Below are positions 43,394-51,801 of a stretch of 64,000 nucleotides of DNA, one piece after another. The number at the start of each line of letters is the position of its first letter. The stretch's first letter is position 1. The DNA lies in the NCBI GenBank assembly GCA_001465115.1, contig CP013614.1:3348001-3412000 (forward strand). The letters are read 5' to 3'. Under the pieces are notes generated by a model. It had not been told where the DNA came from. It saw nothing but the letters and a program-made list of their open reading frames with translations, and ran no database searches. The stretch is from Enterococcus silesiacus (GTDB taxonomy: Bacteria; Bacillota; Bacilli; Lactobacillales; Enterococcaceae). The position numbers and the translations under genes were made by a program.

Positions 43394-43519
43394 GAGGTTG
43401 GGACAGAAGTGTTTAACTCCGAGAAATAAGAAGGAATTCACGAAAATTGTTTTTCAAATTTTTGTGAATTTCAGCTTATTTCCGAAGGAGTTGCTTCTGC
43501 TCCCACCGTTTATTCGGAT
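43394..43519. repeat. Long hairpin intergenic repeat, copy 2
   Basis: Nearly identical to 26454-26577, with a few substitutions mostly in the outer part. It keeps the nested pairing of the first copy and is again followed by a GC-rich terminator. Both copies sit downstream of genes. Confidence 0.75.
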
Positions 43520-43524
43520 TCCTT

Positions 43525-43568
43525 GAGGCTGGGATGTAACTCATAGAGTTATGTCCCAGCCTCGTATT
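43525..43568. terminator. Terminator after repeat copy 2
   Basis: GAGGCTGGGATGTAACTC pairs with GAGTTATGTCCCAGCCTC, followed by a T-rich stretch. Confidence 0.8.
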
Positions 43569-43620
43569 ATTTTTGTTTTAGGAATAGATTAACTACTAAG
43601 AAGAGCTGAAATATTAGGTT

Positions 43621-44208
43621 TTATTGAATGACAAAAGAAGTGATTTCAGAAATAGGTGCATCTTTTTGATTACTTTTAAATCGTATTATATCCGAAAAAT
43701 AGATTTTTTCCCCTGTTTTTGTTGTAAGTATCCCATGGGCCGAACCTTCTTTCCCGTGCGTTAAGATCGATTGGATTTCTAGCGTACTAAGCTCTGTTTG
43801 TTCTTTGACTACTGCAGCAATAAAGGCTTCTTTTCCCTCTAAAGGGGATTTGCCTGGAATAATCCAGCGAAGCGAGTCAGAAAGGACGGATTCAAGCAAG
43901 GGCTGATTTCCTGATGCTGCCGCAAGCAGATAATCTCGAATCAGTCTTCTTTTTGGTGCATTGTCGCAATTTAATGAGCAGATAACGGCAAAATCAGTTT
44001 TTGGACGTACGTTACTACTAGAATGATCTTGAAAAAATAAATTGTGATCAGTCAAGGATTGTTCCAAGATGCTGATTGCTTTAGGTCCCACACCATGCAT
44101 CTTTCTAAGAGTCGTTTTTTCCAAATTGCTAACTTGTTCAAGCGTTGTCACCCCAATTGAATTAAGCGCATTGGTAGCAGGCTTACCGATATTTGGTATT
44201 TTAGTCAT
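43621..44208 (-). CDS. Helix-hairpin-helix domain fused to a SnoaL/NTF2-like domain
   Basis: A 195-residue protein. Residues 1-55 form a helix-hairpin-helix pair (IPNIGKPATNALNSIGVTTLEQV ... KMHGVGPKAISILEQSL) like the TfoX C-terminal or RNA polymerase alpha-CTD-type modules. Residues 75-195 look like a SnoaL/NTF2-like domain (DYLLAAASGNQPLLESVL ... WIIPGKSPLEGKEAF). The combination suggests a small-molecule binding domain tied to a nucleic-acid or protein contact module. The function is unknown. Confidence 0.65.
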   Translation of the reverse strand: MTKIPNIGKPATNALNSIGVTTLEQVSNLEKTTLRKMHGVGPKAISILEQSLTDHNLFFQDHSSSNVRPKTDFAVICSLNCDNAPKRRLIRDYLLAAASGNQPLLESVLSDSLRWIIPGKSPLEGKEAFIAAVVKEQTELSTLEIQSILTHGKEGSAHGILTTKTGEKIYFSDIIRFKSNQKDAPISEITSFVIQ

Positions 44209-44323
44209 AATAATCTCCTTAATGCATCTGTTTATTTTTCTTTATTATATATCTAGAAGTGGGCGTTTGAAAATAATCATAAGCTATTATTTACGCCATA
44301 AATAAGAAACGGTCACAACGCTA

Positions 44324-44371
44324 TTGACAATTTTTAGAAAACGTTTTATTATAAGACGTATTAAGACGTAT
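44324..44371 (+). promoter_or_regulatory. Promoter and operators of the GntR-PTS operon
   Basis: TTGACA (44324-44329), 17 bases, TATTAT (44347-44352). The spacer contains the cre-like palindrome AAAACGTTTT (44338-44347). A 10-bp tandem repeat TAAGACGTAT (44352-44361 and 44362-44371) starts at the -10 box, one helical turn apart, and is a good candidate operator for the GntR protein. Confidence 0.7.
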
Positions 44372-44387
44372 TAGAAGGGGCGAGGAA

Positions 44388-45119
44388 ATGGAAAAGTTAG
44401 AATCCAATGCATTAGCACCACTATATAAACAGTTGTATGAATCATTGCTATCTAAGGTGAAGACTGGTGAATACAAAGTCGGAGACAAGATTCCTTCTGA
44501 AGAACAATTAATGGGAATTTATGGTGTAAGCCGTGTAACTGTTCGAAATGCGATCAAACAATTGGTTGATGAAAATGTTTTGGTAAAAAGGCATGGTAAA
44601 GGAACGTTTGTTTCAATGCCTGCGTATGTTGAAAGTATGACAGCGGGCGGTAGTTTTACGGAATCGGGTCTACAAATGCAGAAGAAACCTGGAACAAAAG
44701 TAATTTCTATCGAAGAAAAACCAGCGAGTGGGCATGTTGCACAGGCTTTAGGAATCGAAAAAGGTGAGACGATCATTGCCATAGAACGCATTCGCTCATT
44801 GGACGGGATACCTGCAATTTTTGAAATCGATTATTTTAGACATGCTTTTGATTTTATGCTCGAGTTGAATTTGACCGATGAATCATTATTGGACGTTCTG
44901 CGAAATCATGGTGGTTTGATTGCGGCCTATTTTGACAATATTATTGAAATTGCTTTGGCAGATGAAAAAATAGCTGCTGGTTTAACCATTGAAGAAGAAG
45001 AACCATTAGTTAAGATCCATCAAACGGTTATAGACAATGAAAACCAAATTCTCTATTTCAATGAACAATATATTAGAAGCGAAGTGTATAAAGTAGCAAT
45101 CCGCTCTTATAACAAATAA
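44388..45119 (+). CDS. GntR-family (HutC/UTRA) regulator
   Basis: A 243-residue regulator. The N-terminal GntR winged helix (LYKQLYESLLSKVKTGEY ... YGVSRVTVRNAIKQLV) is followed by a UTRA effector domain (residues 85-240). UTRA domains sense sugar phosphates or related small molecules. It is the first gene of the operon with a complete mannose-family PTS and a BtpA-family protein and probably represses it. The ATG at 44388 has GGGGCGAGGAA upstream. Confidence 0.88.
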   Translation: MEKLESNALAPLYKQLYESLLSKVKTGEYKVGDKIPSEEQLMGIYGVSRVTVRNAIKQLVDENVLVKRHGKGTFVSMPAYVESMTAGGSFTESGLQMQKKPGTKVISIEEKPASGHVAQALGIEKGETIIAIERIRSLDGIPAIFEIDYFRHAFDFMLELNLTDESLLDVLRNHGGLIAAYFDNIIEIALADEKIAAGLTIEEEEPLVKIHQTVIDNENQILYFNEQYIRSEVYKVAIRSYNK

Positions 45120-45137
45120 ATAGCTGAGGTGAAACAT

Positions 45138-45548
45138 ATGAGAAAAATTTATATTGCGACTCACGGCGATTTTTCTAAAGGATTGAAACATTCTTTAGAA
45201 ATGATTGCTGGAGATAGTGCAAAAGAAATAGAAACGTTTAGCTTATATCCTGGTGCCAGTGCAGCAGATTTTGCCAAACAATTAATGAAAGAGCTTTCTT
45301 CAAATAATGAGGATGAATACATCATTTTAGGCGATTTATTTGGTGCAAGTGTAGTCAATGCATTGTTGGAGACGACTTCTTTTGAACAGGTCACATTGTT
45401 GGCAGGGGTGAATTTGAATTTGGCACTAGAAATTCTTTTAGCTGGACCAAATAAATTAACGGATGAAGACCTAGAACAAATCATTCTGAATGCCCAACAA
45501 GGAATTCGCCGTGTCACAATCGAAAAACTAGAAAATGAAGAGTTTTAA
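45138..45548 (+). CDS. PTS IIA component, mannose family
   Basis: A 136-residue cytoplasmic IIA protein. The phosphorylated His9 lies in IYIATHGDFSKG, and ILGDLFGASVVNALL is a family hallmark. ATG at 45138 is preferred over GTG at 45129 because GAGGTG lies 7 bases upstream. It would pass phosphate from HPr to the IIB protein encoded at 46306. Confidence 0.85.
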   Translation: MRKIYIATHGDFSKGLKHSLEMIAGDSAKEIETFSLYPGASAADFAKQLMKELSSNNEDEYIILGDLFGASVVNALLETTSFEQVTLLAGVNLNLALEILLAGPNKLTDEDLEQIILNAQQGIRRVTIEKLENEEF

Positions 45549-45560
45549 GGAGGATGTAAG

Positions 45561-46313
45561 ATGAGCAAAAAAGATGAATTTTTAGCGCTATTCAGTGAAA
45601 GAAAACCAATTATTGGTGTTATTCATTTGAAAGGGGTTACAGATGAAGAGGTTCTAGAGCGGGCAAAAAGAGAAATCGACATCTATGTAGAAAATGATGT
45701 TGATGGCATTCTTATGGAAAATTATTATGGAAATTATGAGCAATTAGAAGTGGCTATTCAATATATCAAATCATTAGGCTTAACAATTCCGATTGGTGTC
45801 AACGTTTTAAATGTTGATTCACTTGGATTTTATCTTGCAAATAAATATGACTTAGACTTTATGCAAATCGATTCAGTTGTTGGTCATGTGAAACCTCGAG
45901 ACGAAGTTTCACTTAAGGCATTCTTTGACTTATACCGAAGTACCTGCAAAGCCAAATTGATTGGTGGTGTTCGTTTCAAGTATCAACCTATGTTATCTGA
46001 AAAGACAGTAGAAGAGGATTTACAACTTGCCACAGAACGTTGTGATGCGATTGCCGTGACAGAAAATGCCACAGGAGAAGAAACCTCTATGGCCAAAATC
46101 AAACTATTCCGTAAAGAATTACCTGATTTTCCTTTAATTGTCGCAGCTGGGGTAACAACTGAAAATGCAAAAGAGCAACTAGAAATTTGTGATGCGGCCA
46201 TTGTGGGCAGCTATTTTAAGGATACTAGAAAAGATACTGGCGATGTCAGTGCAGAACATGTGGCAGATTTTATGCATGTGATAAAAGAATTGAGGAGTGA
46301 GTTAAATGATTAA
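45561..46313 (+). CDS. BtpA/SgcQ-family TIM-barrel protein
   Basis: A 250-residue protein of the BtpA/SgcQ family: IIGVIHLKG near the start, DGILMENYYGN, IGVNVLNVDS, and CDAAIVGSYFK at the end. Members occur inside PTS operons of Gram-positive and enteric bacteria, but their reaction is unsettled. Here it lies between the IIA and IIB genes and overlaps the latter by 8 bases, so it most likely acts on the imported sugar phosphate. Confidence 0.82.
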   Translation: MSKKDEFLALFSERKPIIGVIHLKGVTDEEVLERAKREIDIYVENDVDGILMENYYGNYEQLEVAIQYIKSLGLTIPIGVNVLNVDSLGFYLANKYDLDFMQIDSVVGHVKPRDEVSLKAFFDLYRSTCKAKLIGGVRFKYQPMLSEKTVEEDLQLATERCDAIAVTENATGEETSMAKIKLFRKELPDFPLIVAAGVTTENAKEQLEICDAAIVGSYFKDTRKDTGDVSAEHVADFMHVIKELRSELND

Positions 46314-46779
46314 AATGTTACGTGTAGACCATCGATTGATTCATGGGCAAGTTGGCTTTACTTGGACAAAGTTTTTAGATGCAGATTGTATCTTGATCGC
46401 AAGTGATGACTTAGTTAACGACGATTTAAAAATGAGTGCGATGAAAATGGCGAAACCATCAGGCGTCAAATTAGTGATGAAGACGATCGAGGACTCAGCC
46501 AAAGCCTTGAATTCTGGTGTGACAGATAAATATAAATTATTTATTTTATGTGAGTCAGTTGAAGATATGTACCAATTGGTGGAAAAAGTACCGACAATTC
46601 AAGAAATCAATCTAGGTGGAATGAAAAATGGCGCTGACCGTAAACAAGTATCAAAAGCTGTGCATCTATCCGAACAAGATATTGAAAGAATCAAGGAATT
46701 GATTGCAGAGGGAAAGAAACTAACGGTTCAATTAGTACCAGATGATCCTGCTGTGGCTATCGAAAAATTGTTATCGTAA
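46306..46779 (+). CDS. PTS IIB component, mannose family
   Basis: A 157-residue IIB protein. The active histidine is in the family motif RVDHRLIHGQVGFTW. It takes phosphate from the IIA protein and gives it to the sugar during transport through IIC/IID. The gene overlaps the end of the BtpA-family gene. Confidence 0.88.
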   Translation: MIKMLRVDHRLIHGQVGFTWTKFLDADCILIASDDLVNDDLKMSAMKMAKPSGVKLVMKTIEDSAKALNSGVTDKYKLFILCESVEDMYQLVEKVPTIQEINLGGMKNGADRKQVSKAVHLSEQDIERIKELIAEGKKLTVQLVPDDPAVAIEKLLS

Positions 46780-46808
46780 AAGGGCGAAAATACTGAGGGG
46801 GAAAAAAC

Positions 46809-47579
46809 ATGGAAGTCACGTTTATGAGAGTATTTTTGATGTTTATCATTGCTTTATTTGCTTATCTGCATAGTTGGTTTGGGTCAACGATGTGGAATCG
46901 ACCTATTGTGGTAGCACCGTTAGTGGGTTTAGCTTTAGGTGATATAGAGGCGGGGATTAAACTTGGTGCAACCTTAGAATTGGTCTTTATGGGCGCTTTT
47001 CCTGTCGGCGCCAGTAATCCACCTGATTTTGTTTCAGGCACGATTATTGCAACCGCCTATGTGATCATGAGTGGACAATCTGTGTCTAGTGCTGTTGTTT
47101 TAGCGGTGCCGATTGCAACGTTGGTTCTGTTGATCGATAATCTTCAAATGACCTTCCTACTAACGGGTGCAAGTCATTTAGCAGATAAAGAAGCGAGCAA
47201 AGGAAATATCAAAGGTGTTGAAAGAATCCAAATAATCGCTGGTATTGGCAATAAGATCTTACTAGCATTAATTGTAGCGTTAGGCTTTTATCTAGGGGTT
47301 CCTTTTATTGAAAAAGTTCTTTCTTACGTACCTGAATTTGTAACACATGGACTAGATATTGCTGCGGGGATTATTCCGGCTATTGGGTTTGCCATGCTCG
47401 CTCGAATGATGTTGACGAAAAAAATGATTGCGTTTCTTTTATTAGGTTTTCTATTAGCTGCCTACTTGAAGATCTCAATTGTTGGGATTGCATTGTTTGG
47501 TATCGTCGTAGTGTTGATTTATATGAATTTCAGCAATAACCAACCGAAGGAGGCATACGTAGATGACAACGAATTCTAA
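46809..47579 (+). CDS. PTS IIC component, mannose family
   Basis: A 256-residue membrane protein with seven to eight hydrophobic segments and the conserved GDIEAGIKLGATLELVFMG stretch of mannose-family IIC proteins. It forms the sugar path with IID. It overlaps the next gene by 17 bases. Confidence 0.88.
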   Translation: MEVTFMRVFLMFIIALFAYLHSWFGSTMWNRPIVVAPLVGLALGDIEAGIKLGATLELVFMGAFPVGASNPPDFVSGTIIATAYVIMSGQSVSSAVVLAVPIATLVLLIDNLQMTFLLTGASHLADKEASKGNIKGVERIQIIAGIGNKILLALIVALGFYLGVPFIEKVLSYVPEFVTHGLDIAAGIIPAIGFAMLARMMLTKKMIAFLLLGFLLAAYLKISIVGIALFGIVVVLIYMNFSNNQPKEAYVDDNEF

Positions 47580-48405
47580 AGAAAAAACAAAGACGATTTC
47601 ACCTGATTCAGTGATTACTAAACGAGATTTTTGGTCTGTTTTCTTCCGTTCATTGACATTGGATTCTTCCTGGAACTATGAACGGATGCAAAACTTGGCT
47701 TATGCCTTTGCGATGGCACCGATCATTCGTAGGCTATATAAAACACCTGAGGAACGAAAAGAAGCGTTAGAACGTCATTTAGAATTTATGTCTGTTACCC
47801 CTCATATCTCTACGTTGCTTTTCGGAATTTCTGGCGCAATGGAAGAAGAAAATAAAAAAAATGCCAAATTCAATCCAGCGAGTATCAACGCAGTGAAATC
47901 AAGTTTAATGGGGCCGATGTCTGGGATCGGAGATTCTTTTTTCTGGGGGACATTAAAAGTTATTGCTTCTGGAGTTGCTATTTCGTTAGCAAAAGAAGGC
48001 AATATTTTTGGGCCCATCGCATTCTTATTGATCATCAATGTTCCTCACTTTATTTTAAGATATATTTGTTTGGATAAAGGCTTTAAACTTGGTGCAAAAT
48101 TCTTCAGTGATGTGGGTGATAGTGGCATCATCGAAAAAGTAACCAATGCAGCTTCTATTTTAGGACTGATGGTTATCGGCGGAATGACAGCTTCTAATGT
48201 GGTTTTTGAACTGACTGCTAAAGTTGGAAGTGGAAAAATAGCAGCACCGTTACAAGAATATGTCGATCAAATCATGTTAGGTTTTTTCCCTGCTTTGTTC
48301 TTCTTGATCATTTATTGGTTGTTAGGGAAAAAAGTCAAAACCACGACGTTACTTGTTGGTGTAATCGTCATTTCTATTCTCTTTGCGGCATTAGGTATTG
48401 CCTAA
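47563..48405 (+). CDS. PTS IID component, mannose family
   Basis: A 280-residue protein with the family segments SWNYERMQNLAYAFAM, MSGIGDSFFWGTLKV and two C-terminal membrane helices. Its ribosome site AAGGAGG lies inside the end of the IIC gene. It is the last gene of the GntR-PTS operon. Confidence 0.88.
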   Translation: MTTNSKEKTKTISPDSVITKRDFWSVFFRSLTLDSSWNYERMQNLAYAFAMAPIIRRLYKTPEERKEALERHLEFMSVTPHISTLLFGISGAMEEENKKNAKFNPASINAVKSSLMGPMSGIGDSFFWGTLKVIASGVAISLAKEGNIFGPIAFLLIINVPHFILRYICLDKGFKLGAKFFSDVGDSGIIEKVTNAASILGLMVIGGMTASNVVFELTAKVGSGKIAAPLQEYVDQIMLGFFPALFFLIIYWLLGKKVKTTTLLVGVIVISILFAALGIA

Positions 48406-48463
48406 GTAAAGGAAAAATCAGCTGAGTAGAGCAATTGATGAGAATTGTCAATTATAGCTGGAT

Positions 48464-48492
48464 TTGACTAATTTTTTTCAAAATGGTAGAGT
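48464..48492 (+). promoter_or_regulatory. Promoter of the ABC-F leader
   Basis: TTGACT (48464-48469), 17 bases, TAGAGT (48487-48492). It predicts transcription from about 48499 and a leader of nearly 290 bases ahead of the ABC-F gene. Confidence 0.6.
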
Positions 48493-48515
48493 AACACCTG
48501 AGGAAGGTGTTTCAA

Positions 48516-48587
48516 ATGTACGTATTATATATTTCAACTCTTAGCTCCCTACAACTTATTTTTGATGAAGTGTTGTATGGAGCTTAA
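48516..48587 (+). CDS. Leader peptide (uORF) of the ABC-F gene
   Basis: A 23-codon frame starting ATG TAC GTA (MYVLYISTLSSLQL... and ending LYGA), with AGGAAGG 8 bases upstream. A hairpin (AGCTCC-N-TACAAC at 48543 with GTTGTA-N-GGAGCT ending at 48584) lies entirely inside the frame, so a ribosome on the peptide would open it. Together with the terminator at 48701 this resembles the attenuators of vga, msr and lmo0919-type ABC-F genes. Confidence 0.6.
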   Translation: MYVLYISTLSSLQLIFDEVLYGA

Positions 48588-48589
48588 TC

Positions 48590-48609
48590 GAAAAGCTTAA
48601 GAGCTTTTC
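48590..48609 (+). other. Second leader hairpin
   Basis: GAAAAGCT-TAAG-AGCTTTTC, a perfect 8-bp stem directly after the uORF. It may compete with the uORF hairpin or take part in antitermination. Confidence 0.45.
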
Positions 48610-48700
48610 TTATTCATCAGTAAATTTAGTATACTAAAAAAAATAGCACGTGTTTGCTATGTATTTAGTTTGCCTATTTACTGAAGAATATATAGATTAA

Positions 48701-48735
48701 AAAGGCCCTAGACATTTTGTCTATGGGTCTTTTTT
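48701..48735 (+). terminator. Terminator in the ABC-F leader
   Basis: AAAGGCCCTAGACA pairs with TGTCTATGGGTCTTT around a short T loop, followed by T residues, 50 bases before the ABC-F start. Position and shape fit a conditional terminator. Confidence 0.7.
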
Positions 48736-48785
48736 GTATGTTCTTTAGTAAAAATCAATGAAACCACATGAAAGAGGAAAATAGA

Positions 48786-50333
48786 ATGGAATTATTACAA
48801 GTCAAAGATTTAAGCTATGCAGTACCAGATAAACAGCTTTACGAAAACAGCTCGTTCACATTAAGAAGCAAGGAACATATGGGAATCGTCGGTAAAAACG
48901 GTGCTGGAAAAAGTACGTTATTGAAGATGCTTTTGGGAAATGTCTTACCAGATGAAGGCGCAATTACATGGAATCCAGCAGCGACATTAGGTTATTTAGA
49001 CCAATATGTCGATATGGATCAATCCCTTACGATCAATGAATTTTTAAAATCAGCGTATCAAGAATTATTTGACACAGAAAAAGAGATGCTGAAACTGTAC
49101 GAGACCTATGGAGAAACAGGCGACGATCAATTATTGACAAGAGCTGCAACCTATCAAGAACAATTAGAAATCAAAGGCTTGTATCAAGTCGAAAATGATA
49201 TCAGTAAAGCTGTCACAGGACTTGGCATCAGCGATGGTGACGCGGATCAAACGTTGAGTGCTTTGAACCGTGGAGACCAAATCAAAGTTATTTTAGCAAA
49301 ATTGCTATTGGAAAAACCGTCAGTCTTGATTTTAGATGAACCAACGAACTATTTGGATCAAGAACACATTGAATGGCTGACCGAGTACTTAAATGCTTTT
49401 GAAAATGCCTTTATCATTGTTTCCCACGATACTGATTTTTTAAGTAACATTGCAACCTGTATCTGTGATATTGATTTTGGCTCGATCAAAAAATATCACA
49501 GTAACTATACAGATTTCTTAAAACAAAAAGCGCATCTGGCTGAAGCGTATCAAAGTCAATTCGACGCGCAACAACGAAAAATCAAAGAGACCGAAGCCTT
49601 TATTCAGAAAAATATCGCTGGTATCAAAACAAAAATGGCGCAAGGTCGAAGAAAGCATTTGGAAAAGATGGATCGCTTGAAAGAACCTGAGAAGAAAGTG
49701 AAGTCTAATTTTTCTTTTAAATTAATGCCGCAAAGCTCACCCAATGTGATGACGATCGATGAACTTACTGTAGGGTACAAAGAACCATTGCTAACAGTAC
49801 GTGATCTGCAAGTCAAAAAAGGGGAGAAAATCGTGATCACTGGCGCAGATGGTCTAGGTAAATCGACATTAGTGAAAACACTACTTTCAATGGTATCTGC
49901 AATTTCTGGAAAAGCTCAGTTCTCCCCTCAAGTTGTTGTGGGCTACCATTCACAAGAAATCGAATGGGAAAATACTGAATGGACACCGATCGAAGCGTTA
50001 GCGAATAAGTATACCAGACTGACTTATGAAGATGTCCGCCGCGAATTGGCAAAATGTGGCTTGAAACGGGAAATTGCTTCAAAAAATCTTTATATGTTGA
50101 GTGGTGGAGAGCAATCAAAAGTGAAGCTGTGCGATTTAACCATGCAGCCAAGTAATTTCCTGATCTTAGACGAACCGACCAATCATTTAGATGTTGATTC
50201 AAGAAAAGCCCTGCAAGATGCCTTAAAAGCTTTTAGAGGCAGTGTCTTATTGATTTCAAATGATGAACAGTTTTATTCAACAGTTGCCGATCATGTTTAT
50301 ACAGTTGCTGACAAGCATCTGATTAGACAATGA
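48786..50333 (+). CDS. ABC-F family ATPase
   Basis: A 515-residue protein with two ATP-binding cassettes and no membrane domain, the ABC-F plan. Cassette 1 has GKNGAGKST and ILDEPTNYLD but a degenerate signature (SALNRGDQ instead of LSGGE); cassette 2 has GADGLGKST, LSGGEQSK and ILDEPTNHLD. The linker between them (about 240-310) is charged and helical. ABC-F proteins act on the ribosome, some giving antibiotic protection. ATG at 48786 has AGAGGA 8 bases upstream. The leader suggests induction by ribosome stalling. Confidence 0.85.
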   Translation: MELLQVKDLSYAVPDKQLYENSSFTLRSKEHMGIVGKNGAGKSTLLKMLLGNVLPDEGAITWNPAATLGYLDQYVDMDQSLTINEFLKSAYQELFDTEKEMLKLYETYGETGDDQLLTRAATYQEQLEIKGLYQVENDISKAVTGLGISDGDADQTLSALNRGDQIKVILAKLLLEKPSVLILDEPTNYLDQEHIEWLTEYLNAFENAFIIVSHDTDFLSNIATCICDIDFGSIKKYHSNYTDFLKQKAHLAEAYQSQFDAQQRKIKETEAFIQKNIAGIKTKMAQGRRKHLEKMDRLKEPEKKVKSNFSFKLMPQSSPNVMTIDELTVGYKEPLLTVRDLQVKKGEKIVITGADGLGKSTLVKTLLSMVSAISGKAQFSPQVVVGYHSQEIEWENTEWTPIEALANKYTRLTYEDVRRELAKCGLKREIASKNLYMLSGGEQSKVKLCDLTMQPSNFLILDEPTNHLDVDSRKALQDALKAFRGSVLLISNDEQFYSTVADHVYTVADKHLIRQ

Positions 50334-50344
50334 GGTGAGTTTGG

Positions 50345-50746
50345 ATGAATGTAACAAGATTGAAAGAGTGTTTGGTCTATCAGCTTCCGATGAGAGAATC
50401 AGAAGGACTACAAATACCTGAAAATCAGCTGGCTGACCGGATTTTGATTATTGGAAGTGGAAATTTAGAATGTATGGTTGCGATAGAATTAGCTGAGCAA
50501 GGAAAAGAAGTGACTATTTTAGAAAATTCTGATGAAATTTTGTCAGATTGTTTCGCTTCAGCAAAACGAGTTGAACTGATGAAAAAGCTGGAGCAGCTGG
50601 TTGTCACAGTCGTTTTAGAAACTACTTTGATTGCGGTTAAGGAAAATCAGGTTTGTCTTTGTAATCAAGAAGGATTTGAATGGTTTCTTACAGTCGATAC
50701 TATCATTGTTTCAAAAAACTATGAATATTTTCAAAATCGTTTATAG
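50345..50746 (+). CDS. Orphan Rossmann domain, relic of an FAD/NAD oxidoreductase
   Basis: A 133-residue protein consisting of one NAD(P)-binding Rossmann unit (ILIIGSGNLECMVAIELAEQ ... VTILEN), as in the C-terminal part of dienoyl-CoA-reductase/NADH-oxidase type flavoproteins. The usual third glycine of the motif is replaced, and the FAD and substrate parts are absent. AGGTGAG precedes the start, 11 bases after the ABC-F stop. It may be a decayed gene or a small accessory protein. Confidence 0.5.
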   Translation: MNVTRLKECLVYQLPMRESEGLQIPENQLADRILIIGSGNLECMVAIELAEQGKEVTILENSDEILSDCFASAKRVELMKKLEQLVVTVVLETTLIAVKENQVCLCNQEGFEWFLTVDTIIVSKNYEYFQNRL

Positions 50747-50774
50747 TTAAAGAAATAAAGTACAAAGGAGAACA

Positions 50775-51620
50775 ATGATGTTTATAACAATCGATCAAGC
50801 TGATTTTCAACAAGTAGTAGAAACCTGGAATCAAGGGTTTAGTGATTACCTGTTACCAATTCATGTCGATCAAGCTACGTTGGAACACAGAATCCAGTCG
50901 CTGAGTCTTTCAAAAAATCTTTCAGCCGTCTTTTCTATTGATGGTGAATTCGCTGGTATCATCCTTTTAGGGATTCAAACCTTTCAGCAGACCAAAGTGA
51001 TGTGGGTTGGCGGGATGGCTGTGATCCCTAAATATCGCAGAAATAAAGTGGCCTCTAAATTGATTGATTATGCAGAACGCTTGGCGAGGGAAAATCAATG
51101 TGATCACCTGATTCTTGAAGTGATTGCAACGAATGAACGTGCACGAAAATTATATGAAGCAAAAGGCTTGAGCGTTGTGAATGAGCTGGCAGTTGGTTCA
51201 GTTGATTTGCTTGTGCCAGCAAAAGCCGCAAGTACCATTTATTTTCAACCTATTACATCAAAAGAACAAGCAATGACTGAAAAGCAATGGACACCTTGGC
51301 AAAACCGTTCTATTTTTTTAGATCAAAATTATGCGATCTATCAAAATGAGTCAAGAATTGGCTCAATTAGTTTTAATTTAGCAGAGGAAGCTTCGGGTAA
51401 AGGAGTAACGCTCAAACAGGTCCAGCTTTTCAAAGAGCAGCATCTGCCATTAATGATGGATATCTTGCTAACTTTAAAAGAACAAGAAAATAGTGTTACT
51501 GTTAAACTAAACAACTTTGACATGGCAACTCCTGAATATCGTGAGTTACAAAAAATCGGTGTGACCTTACAGCTTACCCAATTTCAATTAGCTAAACAGC
51601 TAAACAGAAATAATGGTTAA
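50775..51620 (+). CDS. GNAT-family acetyltransferase
   Basis: A 281-residue protein. The N-terminal 150 residues are a GNAT domain with VIPKYRRNKVASKLID (acetyl-CoA loop) and NERARKLYEAKGL. The C-terminal 125 residues form a second, degenerate GNAT-like half without the CoA loop. AAAGGAG precedes the start. The substrate is unknown. Confidence 0.82.
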   Translation: MMFITIDQADFQQVVETWNQGFSDYLLPIHVDQATLEHRIQSLSLSKNLSAVFSIDGEFAGIILLGIQTFQQTKVMWVGGMAVIPKYRRNKVASKLIDYAERLARENQCDHLILEVIATNERARKLYEAKGLSVVNELAVGSVDLLVPAKAASTIYFQPITSKEQAMTEKQWTPWQNRSIFLDQNYAIYQNESRIGSISFNLAEEASGKGVTLKQVQLFKEQHLPLMMDILLTLKEQENSVTVKLNNFDMATPEYRELQKIGVTLQLTQFQLAKQLNRNNG

Positions 51621-51633
51621 CCGCTCTAAAGAT

Positions 51634-51682
51634 AAACTCTGCCACATTCATTGACTAAACATGAATGTGGTAGAGTTTTTTA
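51634..51682. terminator. Terminator
   Basis: AAACTCTGCCACATTCAT pairs with ATGAATGTGGTAGAGTTT, followed by T residues. Confidence 0.85.
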
Positions 51683-51801
51683 CATATATGCTGTTAAATC
51701 AACATGCAACGCTTCGTTGCGAGTGGCATTACTGTATAATAAAGGAAAGCAACGCATTTATGCGGCAAGAACGCTAGACGTTTAAAAGGGAGTGGATTAT
51801 A

